A DNA stretch of 64,000 nt. Origin: Candidatus Paracaedibacteraceae bacterium. Its GTDB lineage: Bacteria > Pseudomonadota > Alphaproteobacteria > Paracaedibacterales > Paracaedibacteraceae. Of this stretch, positions 37,920 to 46,898 are shown piece by piece (the first letter of the stretch is position 1; every line of letters begins with the position of its first letter). Made by a program: the position numbers and the translations under genes. The notes under the pieces were generated by a model, which was not told where the DNA came from, did not search any database, and saw nothing but the letters and a program-made list of their open reading frames with translations. The DNA lies in assembly GCA_019636035.1 (NCBI GenBank), contig JAHBYI010000002.1, forward strand, positions 62,001 through 126,000, in the 5' to 3' direction.

Positions 37920-39074
37920 TTATTGAATTGGTGTCAATGGGGTAAAATCGCTGATCTCTCCTGAAAATAGAGGGATTAAATCTTTTGTTTTTTTACTATT
38001 ATAGACAAAAATAAAAGAAAATGGTCGATTGACAGAAATTGTGATGGGAGGTGTCATTGGCATAGCGCGCATGGCCATTGCCATAAAGGTTGCTGCGGCT
38101 CCTTCAAATCCTTGGTTATCCCACTTAACAATGACTTTTTGTTTGAATGTGCCAACTTTCAGATCTTGATTGATGAGTGTTGTTGTAAAGAAAGTGTCGC
38201 TTAAAAGGATGGGGAGGGATGATTTTAACTCGCTTTTCAAATCAATTGTTGATTCCATCGAAACATAGGGAATGTGAAGTGTTGCTCGATTGAATTTTCC
38301 TTCATCAGTAAAGTACTGAACATCATTTTTTGTGATTGGTGATGGTTGATGGGATTCTTTGGGAAGTTTGATCAACAGTGAGAATGTATTTTTCTCTGTA
38401 CCAATTGCAAAAAGAGTAAATTCATCTGTTTCCAGGATTTTTGTTTGGGCTGTTCCGGTAAGGGACTTTACCTGTGTGGTTGTTTCGTCTGACGTGAAAT
38501 CAATTTTATCTTCGGTAAAGGTTTCTTTCCACGGTGTCTTGACGAAAAGGGTGTTGAGCAATCCCAGGGCTGTTCCTGGCTTTATATCTGCGGGCGTTAT
38601 CAGATTTTGAATTCGATTTTGGGTGTCTGTAGCAACACGGTTGTTGATAATTTGAGTGGCATTTTCTGGTTGGGTAAAGTCAATTTCTATATTGGTTGCC
38701 CCGACATTTTTAAGGGTTTCAAGAGCCTTTCGGTTATAATGCAGGCCTGTCTGGGTATAGGCATAAACGTCGACTGTCATATGTTGGGTGAGTTCACTGG
38801 CCAATTCTCCTAAATCCTGAGGAGAGCCGTTAAAATAAGTATATGCCTTGATTTCTTTGATGAGTTTGTCTTGTTCCGGGGCAAGAATAGCCGCAAGACA
38901 TTCCAGAGCATAGTTAACCCCAAAAGTGCTGACGACAGATGATGATGTGGTTGATGTCTTGAAATGAGGGACGTACAAGCCTTTAATAAAGCTGGATAGA
39001 GGCTGTTGTTTGTCATTAGCTACCAAAGGAGACAACAGCACAATTGTGAGAAAACTACACAGAAATTTTTTCAT
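37920..39074 (-). CDS. Secreted serpin (serine protease inhibitor)
   Basis: A 384-residue serpin with a signal peptide (MKKFLCSFLTIVLLSPLVA). Family strips are visible: INNRVATDTQNRIQNLITPA, LLNTLFVKTPWKETF and RPFSFIFVYNSKKTKDLIPL. The reactive loop reads GFEGAAATFMAMAMRAMPM. Counting from the hinge Gly (P15) gives P1 = Arg336, pointing to trypsin-like targets. P14 is Phe instead of the small Thr/Ser usual in inhibitory serpins, so activity is uncertain. The ATG at 39074 has GGAG upstream. It is separate from groESL, with mucR upstream. Confidence 0.9.
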   Translation of the reverse strand: MKKFLCSFLTIVLLSPLVANDKQQPLSSFIKGLYVPHFKTSTTSSSVVSTFGVNYALECLAAILAPEQDKLIKEIKAYTYFNGSPQDLGELASELTQHMTVDVYAYTQTGLHYNRKALETLKNVGATNIEIDFTQPENATQIINNRVATDTQNRIQNLITPADIKPGTALGLLNTLFVKTPWKETFTEDKIDFTSDETTTQVKSLTGTAQTKILETDEFTLFAIGTEKNTFSLLIKLPKESHQPSPITKNDVQYFTDEGKFNRATLHIPYVSMESTIDLKSELKSSLPILLSDTFFTTTLINQDLKVGTFKQKVIVKWDNQGFEGAAATFMAMAMRAMPMTPPITISVNRPFSFIFVYNSKKTKDLIPLFSGEISDFTPLTPIQ

Positions 39075-39177
39075 ATCCAACTCCAATAGAACAATTATAG
39101 TTTTTTTATCTAAAACTGATTCTATTTTGCCAGAAAAGTGACAGAATAATCCATCACTTTTAACAGGCTATCCAAAG

Positions 39178-39630
39178 CTAAGCAGCAAGAGCCTTTGGTG
39201 TTCTTTTTTTCGGTGTATTACCAAGGCCATTACTTTTTGCGATAGAGCTCCGGCGTTTTGAATAATTGGGTGCAACCGTCGGATAGTCAGCCGGAAGTCC
39301 CCATCGCACCTTATATTCTTCGATGCTCATACCATACGCTGTGTTCAGATGGCGTTTGAGCATGCGGAGGCGGCGACCATCTTCAAGGCAGATGATATAG
39401 TCAGGTTGAACCGATTGGTCAATAGGAACAGCAGGTGTTGTCGGTCGATTATGCAGAGGTTTAATGGTATCGGATAAATCAATCAATGTTTGATGGATCG
39501 TCCGAATGAGATTAGGAATTTCTGTTGGATCTGTCTCTCGGCTGGATAGATGTGCTGAAACGATAGCTGTGGTGAGCTCCAGAATATCCGTTGTTTCTAT
39601 TGTTTGATCATAGACTGATTCGAGTGACAT
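39178..39630 (-). CDS. mucR: MucR/Ros-family transcriptional regulator
   Basis: A 150-residue zinc-finger-type regulator of the kind that silences AT-rich or surface and virulence genes in alphaproteobacteria. The signature runs YIICLEDGRRLRMLKRHLNT, AYGMSIEEYKVRWGLPADYP and VAPNYSKRRS. The finger has Cys-Asp where Ros has Cys-Cys, as in many MucR proteins. The N-terminal 60 residues are the oligomerisation part. The tail is Lys-rich. It stands alone with GGAG before the ATG. Confidence 0.94.
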   Translation of the reverse strand: MSLESVYDQTIETTDILELTTAIVSAHLSSRETDPTEIPNLIRTIHQTLIDLSDTIKPLHNRPTTPAVPIDQSVQPDYIICLEDGRRLRMLKRHLNTAYGMSIEEYKVRWGLPADYPTVAPNYSKRRSSIAKSNGLGNTPKKRTPKALAA

Positions 39631-39754
39631 GATGCTCCTTTAATATGAAAAAAGATAATGAATTATAGTCATAAAAATACGCTTTACTATTGCTTGTCAA
39701 TAGCTTATTTAAGGATGGAAAATTGAAGAAGAATCAAATTCTTACATATATTAC

Positions 39755-39782
39755 CATACCTTGTTTAAAGGTATGATTTTTT
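39755..39782 (+). terminator. Orphan hairpin with T run, plus strand
   Basis: CATACCTT/AAAGGTATG around a short loop is followed by ATTTTTT on the plus strand, but no plus-strand gene lies upstream. It could end a small transcript from 39650-39755 or be chance in AT-rich DNA. Confidence 0.4.
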
Positions 39783-39826
39783 GAAATCTAATTCCAATTT
39801 TGATGGGTAGGAGGTAATGAAATGTC

Positions 39827-40255
39827 TTAAATTTTTTTTTGCATTAATTGGGCATCTGATAAAAAACCTAACGAATTTTTGTAATAATTTGGTCGATGCC
39901 CATAAACTTGAAAATTGAGTTTTTCGTAAAGGGTTATGGCTGGTTTATTGGATACATCAACTTCTAAAAATAAAGTTTTAATACCCTGTTTGTTGAGCGT
40001 GTCAAAAGAGTTTATCATGAGTTGCCTAGCAAATCCTTGACGACGATAATCAGGATGGGTTGCGATTGTCAAGATTTCCGCATCCTCAGCAACGATGGAA
40101 TAGAGAATAAAGCAACTGAGGTTTTCAGCTGCAAAACCAAATACGGTCGGAAGAGCGAGAAGGGATGAGAAAGAATCTTCGGACCAAGCAGGGTCAACGC
40201 TTGCTGCATGTATTTCGTGCAGTACCTTAGCATGATGAGGTGATAGAGGAATCAT
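39827..40255 (-). CDS. rimI: Ribosomal-protein-alanine N-acetyltransferase RimI-like (GNAT)
   Basis: A GNAT acetyltransferase of 142 residues; RimI acetylates the N-terminus of ribosomal protein S18. The acetyl-CoA motif is TIATHPDYRRQGFARQLM, followed by LFLEVDVSNKPAITLYEKLN. It overlaps tsaB by 4 nt (ATGA), the common tsaB-rimI pairing. A long T run follows close to its stop on the other strand. Confidence 0.9.
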   Translation of the reverse strand: MIPLSPHHAKVLHEIHAASVDPAWSEDSFSSLLALPTVFGFAAENLSCFILYSIVAEDAEILTIATHPDYRRQGFARQLMINSFDTLNKQGIKTLFLEVDVSNKPAITLYEKLNFQVYGHRPNYYKNSLGFLSDAQLMQKKI

Positions 40256-40860
40256 AGGTCAGATTTCTTAGTCGCAAAATTAGGTGTTCGGATATAAAAG
40301 GGTTCTAATTTTGAGAAAGCATTTTTATCTTGGTAGTGATCATGAAATTGGATGAGTAACTTTGCCATCGGATCATCAAGGACATGTGTATCAAGTTGAT
40401 CGATCGGTTGTGTTGAGGCGATGGGGGCTCCGTGTATAAGCTCTTTGAGTTGTTCAAGCGTTAAGATCTGTGTGTTAGCCTGATGGCGAACAAAGAAATC
40501 CCCTCGCAATGAATCAATGGCTGTTGTGTACCCTGTCAAGGCATGCAGTATATCTAAAGCTGTTGGTGCAAATATCTGTAGGGAAGGTGTTGCTATTTTT
40601 AGTCCTTGTGCTGTGGCAAGGCCTATTCTTATTCCTGTAAATGAGCCAGGGCCCGTTAAGGTGCATAGGGTCGTTACATCGTGGAACGATAGGCTATGGT
40701 CTTGTAGTAAGCCTTGAAGTTCGGGGATCAAGATCGCGGATTGCAAACTACTCCCCCCTTGGGGAAGAAGGCGCACATCGATTACCGCCCCCATCTTTAG
40801 AGCAATAGAGTCTTGGCGGCCGGTTGTATCAAAGCTAAGGATTATGGTATCTTTGGTCAT
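40252..40860 (-). CDS. tsaB: tRNA t6A biosynthesis protein TsaB
   Basis: TsaB supports TsaD in making the t6A37 modification of tRNAs that read ANN codons. The 202 residues show the ASKHA-like start (ILSFDTTGRQDSIAL) and the family strip TGPGSFTGIRIGLATAQGL. It is slightly short at the C-terminus, as in several alphaproteobacteria. It overlaps rimI by 4 nt and is divergent from the dipeptidase gene 21 nt away. Confidence 0.94.
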   Translation of the reverse strand: MTKDTIILSFDTTGRQDSIALKMGAVIDVRLLPQGGSSLQSAILIPELQGLLQDHSLSFHDVTTLCTLTGPGSFTGIRIGLATAQGLKIATPSLQIFAPTALDILHALTGYTTAIDSLRGDFFVRHQANTQILTLEQLKELIHGAPIASTQPIDQLDTHVLDDPMAKLLIQFHDHYQDKNAFSKLEPFYIRTPNFATKKSDL

Positions 40861-40881
40861 GATTCATAAGGGAGTAAGCAA

Positions 40882-41415
40882 ATGTCACTCGTTGAAATTA
40901 CAGAAGTTACCCATACTATAATCCTAGATATGCGTTATGCAACAGAGAATAATTTCACAGGCAAAGCAATTTACGATTGTTCGCGTTGTTTTTTGCGTCC
41001 AGAACCTTTGGTTTTACTGGAAAAAGCAATTGCTTTAGCGGCGGATCAAGGATACCGTTTTAAAATTTTGGATGCCCATCGTCCGCAATATGCCCAAGAA
41101 CGATTGTGGGATGTTTGCCCGAATCCCGATTATATTGCAAACCCAGCAAGTGGATCGCATCATACACGAGGGGTGGCGATTGATCTGACGCTTGTTGACT
41201 CTGATGGACAAGAATTGGATATGGGCACACCCTTTGATAGTTTTGAGATTGCCTCTCATCATGGAAGTTCATACATATCACCGGATGCTGCAAAAAATCG
41301 CTATACGCTATTGGGGATTATGATGAGTGCCGGTTGGGATTTTTATGGGAACGAGTGGTGGCACTATCAGATGTTTAAACCGCGAGAGTTTGAGTTAATC
41401 AAGAGTAGAGGGTAG
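40882..41415 (+). CDS. ddpX: D-alanyl-D-alanine dipeptidase (VanX/DdpX-like)
   Basis: A zinc peptidase that splits D-Ala-D-Ala. The 177 residues contain the zinc motif SHHTRGVAIDLTLVD (His and Asp ligands) and the catalytic Glu and third ligand in NEWWHYQMF. The N-terminal MRYATENNFTGKAIY and KILDAHRPQYAQ also match VanX. There is no signal peptide, suggesting cytosolic recycling of D-alanine. Vancomycin-type resistance is not implied, since vanH/vanA partners are absent. AAGGGAG-like purines precede the ATG. Confidence 0.92.
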   Translation: MSLVEITEVTHTIILDMRYATENNFTGKAIYDCSRCFLRPEPLVLLEKAIALAADQGYRFKILDAHRPQYAQERLWDVCPNPDYIANPASGSHHTRGVAIDLTLVDSDGQELDMGTPFDSFEIASHHGSSYISPDAAKNRYTLLGIMMSAGWDFYGNEWWHYQMFKPREFELIKSRG

Positions 41416-41437
41416 AAAACGTTCTTCTCTCTACAGG

Positions 41438-41737
41438 TTAAACAAACTTCAACATCAAACGGCTGATCATCATCTGGAAAAACGAAATCCCTAAGATTAA
41501 CGCTAAGGGTGATAGATCAATACCGCTTACGGATGGTAACAGCCGACGAAGAGGCGTTAAAACAGGTTCAACAACGCGGAATAAAAAGGCATTAATGTTG
41601 TATACCGCAGGGCTATAACGATTGATAACGTCAAAGGCCTCAAGCCAACTAATAATGACATAGATGACAACGGCCCACCAATACAGGTTCAGAATCACGT
41701 TGATAACGTACAAAAGGGGCAGAATAATAACGTCCAT
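41438..41737 (-). CDS. YggT-family membrane protein
   Basis: A 99-residue protein with two hydrophobic regions and the YggT strip FRVVEPVLTPLRRLLPSVSG. The role is uncertain; relatives are linked to osmotic tolerance, division and, in chloroplasts, cytochrome maturation. It lies 15 nt after dxs on the same strand and may share its transcript. Its 3' end faces the dipeptidase gene. Confidence 0.92.
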   Translation of the reverse strand: MDVIILPLLYVINVILNLYWWAVVIYVIISWLEAFDVINRYSPAVYNINAFLFRVVEPVLTPLRRLLPSVSGIDLSPLALILGISFFQMMISRLMLKFV

Positions 41738-41752
41738 ATTGTCCTCTCTTTA

Positions 41753-43660
41753 TTAACTTGCAAGCATCAGTTTTTCACGACCCAATGCCATCAAAACAGT
41801 TGAGATGATCGCATCAGATGATAATCCTGCATCCTTATATTGACTGGTTGGATTATCATGGTCAAGTAATCGATCTGGCATATACATCGGGCGGAACTTT
41901 AGTCCTGTATCAAAAAGCCAGTTTCTTGCAAGGATATCGGTCACTTGCGCTGCGAAACCGCCAATGGATCCCGCTTCAATGGTTAATAAAACTTCGTGAT
42001 TTTTCGCCAGTTGGCAAACTAAATCTTCATCAACAGGCTTGGCAAATCGTGCATCGGCAACTGTGGCGGTTATGCCAAATTCTGCTAGTTGATCCGCAGC
42101 CTTGAGACTCTCTTCCAGGCGGCACCCCAGAGACAGAATCGCAACTTTTGACCCTTCGCGGATAACTCGGCCAACACCAAGTTTAAGGACTTGTGCTGGT
42201 TGGCTGAGATCTAAACCAAGGCCATTACCACGTGGGTAACGGAAAGCAGAAGGGGCATCGTCGATGGCGTGGCTGGTGGCGACAGCATGCTTTAGCTCTA
42301 ATTCATCACTGGGTGCCATAATCACCAAATGTGGCAAACATCCCAAAAAGGCTAAGTCATAGCAACCGGCGTGGGTTGCTCCGTCTGCACCAACAAACCC
42401 TGCGCGATCCATGGCAAAACGAACGGGGAGTTTTTGGAGCATAACATCATGAACAACTTGGTCATAGCCGCGTTGTAGGAATGTTGAGTAGATGGCTGCA
42501 AAGGGTTTTAGTCCATCACAAGCAAGGCCGGCAGCAAACGTAACCGCATGTTGTTCTGCAATCCCTACGTCAAAACACCGATCCGGAAACTCATGCGCGA
42601 ATAAATCGAGGCCTGTCCCCGATGGCATAGCTGCTGTTACGGCAACAACCTTATCATCGCGGCGTGCTGTGTCAATGAGAGCATCGGCAAAGACTTTTGT
42701 GTAGCTTGGTGCGGATGCTGTGGTTTTATGTTGTTTGCCTGTATCAACATCAAATTGAACAACACCGTGGTATTTATCCGCAGATGCTTCTGCTGGGGCG
42801 TAACCATGACCTTTTTGAGTGACGATATGGATTAAGACAGGGCCGTTTTCTGTGCGGTCACGAATATTTTCTAAAACAGGAATAAGTTGATCCAGATTAT
42901 GCCCGTCAAGGGGGCCGACGTAGAAAAAGCCCATTTCTTCGAACCATGTCCCTCCTGCAACCATCCCCCGAGCGTATTCTTCAACACGGCGTGCAGCTGT
43001 TTCTAAGGGTTTGGGAAGGTAACTGGCGGCTTCTTTGGCAATTGATCTAAAGGATTGGTAGGGGCGTGATGAAATCAAGCGGGAGAAATAATTGCTCATG
43101 GCACCAACAGGCGGAGCAATTGACATGTCATTGTCGTTTAAAATAACAATCAAACGGCTTTTCATTGCGCCGGCATTGTTCAAGGCTTCATAGGCCATGC
43201 CTGAACTCATAGAGCCATCGCCGATGACGGCAATGACGTTATGGTTGTCCAGGTTTAAATCCCGGGCGACCGCAAATCCGAGAGCAGCAGAAATAGATGT
43301 TCCGGCATGGGCTGCGCCAAAGGGGTCGTAATCACTTTCGGAGCGTTTCGTAAATCCGGAGGGGCCACCCTTTTGACGCAGTAGCGGCATGTCTTGACGT
43401 CGACCTGTCAAGATTTTATGAGGATAGGCCTGATGTCCAACATCCCAAATAACTTTATCGTTAGGGGTATCAAAAACATGGTGAAGTGCCACCGTTAACT
43501 CAACAACACCAAGGCTTGCCCCCAGATGCCCACCTGTTTTCGAGACAACGGAGATGGTTTCCTTGCGGACGTCGGCAGCTAACTCTTTGAGTTGAGAGCG
43601 ATCTAAGGATTTCATATCATGGGGAGTATGCACGCGATCAAGTAACGGTGTAGTGGTCAC
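41753..43660 (-). CDS. dxs: 1-deoxy-D-xylulose-5-phosphate synthase
   Basis: This thiamine-diphosphate enzyme starts the MEP isoprenoid pathway from pyruvate and glyceraldehyde 3-phosphate. The 635 residues show [18 protein letters not shown], the ThDP motif [18 protein letters not shown] and the transketolase pyrimidine strip [24 protein letters not shown]-type purines precede the start. It lies 12 nt downstream of valS on the same strand. Confidence 0.98.
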   Translation of the reverse strand: MTTTPLLDRVHTPHDMKSLDRSQLKELAADVRKETISVVSKTGGHLGASLGVVELTVALHHVFDTPNDKVIWDVGHQAYPHKILTGRRQDMPLLRQKGGPSGFTKRSESDYDPFGAAHAGTSISAALGFAVARDLNLDNHNVIAVIGDGSMSSGMAYEALNNAGAMKSRLIVILNDNDMSIAPPVGAMSNYFSRLISSRPYQSFRSIAKEAASYLPKPLETAARRVEEYARGMVAGGTWFEEMGFFYVGPLDGHNLDQLIPVLENIRDRTENGPVLIHIVTQKGHGYAPAEASADKYHGVVQFDVDTGKQHKTTASAPSYTKVFADALIDTARRDDKVVAVTAAMPSGTGLDLFAHEFPDRCFDVGIAEQHAVTFAAGLACDGLKPFAAIYSTFLQRGYDQVVHDVMLQKLPVRFAMDRAGFVGADGATHAGCYDLAFLGCLPHLVIMAPSDELELKHAVATSHAIDDAPSAFRYPRGNGLGLDLSQPAQVLKLGVGRVIREGSKVAILSLGCRLEESLKAADQLAEFGITATVADARFAKPVDEDLVCQLAKNHEVLLTIEAGSIGGFAAQVTDILARNWLFDTGLKFRPMYMPDRLLDHDNPTSQYKDAGLSSDAIISTVLMALGREKLMLAS

Positions 43661-43672
43661 GATTGTTATCCT

Positions 43673-46333
43673 TTATACTAAACGACTAAGAGCTTGTTCA
43701 ATTTTGAATTTCGTTTCTTGAGCTGTTGCCAAACGTTCCTTAAACTCGTCAATAATTTCCGGTTTGGCCTTAGATATAAAATCGGCATTCCCAAGGCGAG
43801 TTTCAAGGGTTGAAATTTCTTTGGTTTGCGCTTCTATTTCTTTGGTTAAGCGTGCTGTCTCTGCCTCGATATCGATGCTTCCGGCAAGAGGCAAGACGAT
43901 TGTTGTCTCCCCAACGATAAACTGAACCTCACCCTTTTGTAATGAAGGTGTTTCGGGCGTTGTTGTTAGCTCTGAAATGCGTCCCAATTTCTTAAGAATG
44001 ATTTCGTGGCGACGAATGCGCTCTTCAATTTTTGGTGTTACATCAAAGAAACCTAACGGTGTTGGTGCACTCGGGGGGACATTGAATTCACTGCGGCGGG
44101 AACGAAGTTCGGTGACTAAGTTTACAAGCCATTGCATCTCTTCTTTTGCATCAAGATCAACATACAGAGGGTCAGCATGGTCACGACCATAGGATGGCCA
44201 AACGGCATCGAGTAACAGTCCGCCATCGCCAAAATCTTCCCACAGTTTTTCTGTGATAAACGGCATAATCGGATTGGCAATTCTCAAGAATTCGCCTAAA
44301 ACCCAGCTTGCTGTTGCACGAGCTTCGGCCAAAGCTTCTGCGTCATCAACATTGGCAAAAATTGGCTTGAGGAATTCTAAGTAAAAATCACAGAAAGTAC
44401 CCCACAGGAATCGATACAAATCATTGGCTGCATCGTCAAAACGGTAGGTTTCAATGGATTTATAAACGCGGCTGGCGAGTTCTGCCATTTCACTGATGAT
44501 CCAGCGATTGACCGTTAGTTTTGCTGTTGTTGGAACAAAAGTTGCCTGACGGGTACAGTTATTCATTTCCATAAAACGAGCGGCATTCCATATCTTTGTC
44601 ATGAAATTGCGTCCGCCTTCAACACGGGATTCCCCTAGTTTCAGATCTCGACCCGGAACAGCCAAACTTGACAAGGTAAAGCGCAAGGCATCCGTTCCGA
44701 ATTTATCGATCAAGGTGAGGGGATCGATTACGTTACCCTTGGATTTTGACATCTTGGCACCCTTTTCATCGCGTACCAGCGCATGGATATAAACGGTTTT
44801 GAAGGGAACATCACCGATAAAGTAAAGTCCCATCATCATCATACGGGCAACCCAGAAAAAGATAATGTCAAACCCGGTATCCAGCACATCGGTTGGGTAA
44901 TAGCGTTTGAGTAATGTTTCATCCTGAGGCCAACCGAGTGTTGAAAAAGGCCATAAAGCGGATGAAAACCACGTGTCCAAAACGTCTGTGTCGCGGGTGA
45001 GTTGAACTGTATCTCCCAGTTTAGCCCGAGCCTCGGCATAGGCTTGTTCTTCCGTTTCGGCAACAAAAATAGTACCATCTTCAGCAAACCAAGCAGGGAC
45101 TTGATGCCCCCACCAGATCTGGCGAGAAATACACCACGGTTGAATATTGTCAAGCCAGTCAAAATAGGTCGCATTCCAGAATTCAGGAACAAATTTTGTC
45201 TTTTCTGAACGTACGGCTTCAAGGGCTGGTTGTGCTAGTTTATAGGCATCTAAGAACCATTGATCCGTCAACATAGGCTGAATCTCAACACCGGATCGCT
45301 CGCCAAAGGGGACGGCGTGCATGACAGGCTCGATTTTCTCAAGGATTTCAATTTCTTCTAAGTCTGCAAGAATAGTTTTGCGGGCAGCAGCAACGCTCAG
45401 TCCTTGATATTTCTCCGGAACGGTATCGTTCAAATGGGCACGGGTATCCATAATGTTAATGAGGGGCAGGCTATGACGACGACCAACCTCAAAGTCATTA
45501 AAATCATGGGCTGGTGTGATTTTTACGGCACCTGTTCCTTTTTCGCGATCGCAATAATCATCAGCAACAATCGGGATTTCACGGCCTGTTAGCGGTAGGC
45601 GAATCATTTTGCCAACAAGATGTGTATAGCGTTCATCTTCCGGGTGAACGGCAACCGCTGTATCACCGAGCATTGTCTCGGGGCGCGTTGTGGCAATGGT
45701 GATGGTCTCATCAGACCCAACGATCGGGTACTTAATGTGATACATATTCCCTTTCGTATCCTGAGGGATAACCTCAAGGTCAGAAACCGCTGTTTGAAAT
45801 TTTGGATCCCAGTTGACCAGGCGTTTATCGCGGTAGATTAACCCGTCCTTATAGAGTTGCACAAAAACCTTGCGAACAGCTTCGCATAGATCTTCGTCCA
45901 TGGTAAAACGTTGGCGTGTCCAGTCTGGTGATATGCCCAGGCGGCGTTGCTGGCGAACAATTTCTCCGCCGGAGTATTCTTTCCACTCCCAGATCTTTTT
46001 GATAAAGTCGTCTCTTCCCAGATCATGGCGAGTGATCCCCTCTTTTTCAAGGTTACGCTCGACAACCATTTGCGTTGCAATACCCGCGTGATCTGTGCCG
46101 GGCTGCCACAGAACGTCATAGCCACACAGACGTTTAAAGCGGATTAGGACATCCTGAAGCGTATAAGTCAGAGCATGACCAACGTGTAGACTTCCCGTGA
46201 CATTCGGGGGGGGCATCATGATCGTATATGTTGGCTTATTAGAGAGGGGATCACAAGAAAATCGGCCGGATTTTTCCCACGCTTCATAGAGTTTTGGTTC
46301 AACGTCTTGTGGATTAAAGGTCTTATCGATCAT
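43673..46333 (-). CDS. valS: Valyl-tRNA synthetase
   Basis: A class I synthetase that charges tRNA-Val. The 886 residues show the HIGH-type motif in PPPNVTGSLHVGHALTYTLQ, the editing domain (TTRPETMLGDTAVAVHPEDE) and the KMSKS loop (GAKMSKSKGNVIDP). A C-terminal coiled coil (ETARLTKEIEAQTKEISTLE) is present. The CAT start at 46333 is followed upstream by a 560-nt gene-poor region. Confidence 0.99.
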   Translation of the reverse strand: MIDKTFNPQDVEPKLYEAWEKSGRFSCDPLSNKPTYTIMMPPPNVTGSLHVGHALTYTLQDVLIRFKRLCGYDVLWQPGTDHAGIATQMVVERNLEKEGITRHDLGRDDFIKKIWEWKEYSGGEIVRQQRRLGISPDWTRQRFTMDEDLCEAVRKVFVQLYKDGLIYRDKRLVNWDPKFQTAVSDLEVIPQDTKGNMYHIKYPIVGSDETITIATTRPETMLGDTAVAVHPEDERYTHLVGKMIRLPLTGREIPIVADDYCDREKGTGAVKITPAHDFNDFEVGRRHSLPLINIMDTRAHLNDTVPEKYQGLSVAAARKTILADLEEIEILEKIEPVMHAVPFGERSGVEIQPMLTDQWFLDAYKLAQPALEAVRSEKTKFVPEFWNATYFDWLDNIQPWCISRQIWWGHQVPAWFAEDGTIFVAETEEQAYAEARAKLGDTVQLTRDTDVLDTWFSSALWPFSTLGWPQDETLLKRYYPTDVLDTGFDIIFFWVARMMMMGLYFIGDVPFKTVYIHALVRDEKGAKMSKSKGNVIDPLTLIDKFGTDALRFTLSSLAVPGRDLKLGESRVEGGRNFMTKIWNAARFMEMNNCTRQATFVPTTAKLTVNRWIISEMAELASRVYKSIETYRFDDAANDLYRFLWGTFCDFYLEFLKPIFANVDDAEALAEARATASWVLGEFLRIANPIMPFITEKLWEDFGDGGLLLDAVWPSYGRDHADPLYVDLDAKEEMQWLVNLVTELRSRRSEFNVPPSAPTPLGFFDVTPKIEERIRRHEIILKKLGRISELTTTPETPSLQKGEVQFIVGETTIVLPLAGSIDIEAETARLTKEIEAQTKEISTLETRLGNADFISKAKPEIIDEFKERLATAQETKFKIEQALSRLV

Positions 46334-46448
46334 GGTGCAAACTTATTATTAGGATGTTGTCTTACAATATATTCTTGAACCCTAACGTATTTTTGAAAAT
46401 TTGTAAACGGTCGGGATCAGTTTGTCCCAGTTAGAATCTGAACCCAAC

Positions 46449-46531
46449 TTGACATTACTTATCCTGAATTCTTTTATAATAAACGTGTCCCCCGGTCATG
46501 CCTCTACTTGTAAACACCCGGGGAATTTTTT
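46449..46531 (+). ncRNA. Possible tiny transcript: promoter-like pair followed by a hairpin and T run
   Basis: TTGACA at 46449 and TATAAT at 46475 are 20 nt apart (wider than ideal). The TATAAT is followed at once by CCCCCGG/CCCGGGG (46489-46523) and TTTTTT. No plus-strand gene precedes the hairpin, so it is not an ordinary gene terminator. It could be a very short RNA or an attenuator before the downstream psd operon. Confidence 0.35.
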
Positions 46532-46617
46532 GTCTTAATTTATGCCCTAAAAATCTATTACATAAATTGTTGAGTTTATCGAGAAACAATTTAGACCTAT
46601 TATGTCAACTGTAAATT

Positions 46618-46821
46618 GTGGCGTATAAATGGAGTATTACTCTATTAATAGATAACAATAAACAACTCGCCTTCTCTTTATCTGAAGAAAAGTCATTCAG
46701 TGATGTTGCGAGTCTTACTTTGAGTCTCCTTGATAGTGGGGATTGTCTCTTTAAAATCATAAGGTTAACTAAAGTTGAGCGTTTTCTATCCGTAAGACTA
46801 AAGACGATGGTTAATGTTTAA
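46618..46821 (+). CDS. Doubtful small reading frame upstream of psd
   Basis: A 67-residue frame with a GTG start, no ribosome site and no recognised family. Composition (SFSDVASLTLSLLDSGDCLF) is not obviously random, but support is thin. It is the only reading frame of any length between valS and psd. Confidence 0.25.
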   Translation: MAYKWSITLLIDNNKQLAFSLSEEKSFSDVASLTLSLLDSGDCLFKIIRLTKVERFLSVRLKTMVNV

Positions 46822-46898
46822 AAAACTTCCCGTGCTTGCTATTTTTATGAAAATCGGGCAATTTAAACGTAAATACATTACATAATTAGGAATAACTC

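Noticed and set aside
39817..39918. A 33-codon plus-strand frame with AGGAGG just upstream
   Set aside because: The ribosome site is only 2 nt from the ATG and the frame runs antisense through the 3' end of rimI, so coding is doubtful.
40882..41415. A vancomycin-resistance determinant
   Set aside because: Only a VanX-like dipeptidase is present, with no VanH/VanA-type ligase pair or VanRS regulators; recycling or catabolism is more likely.
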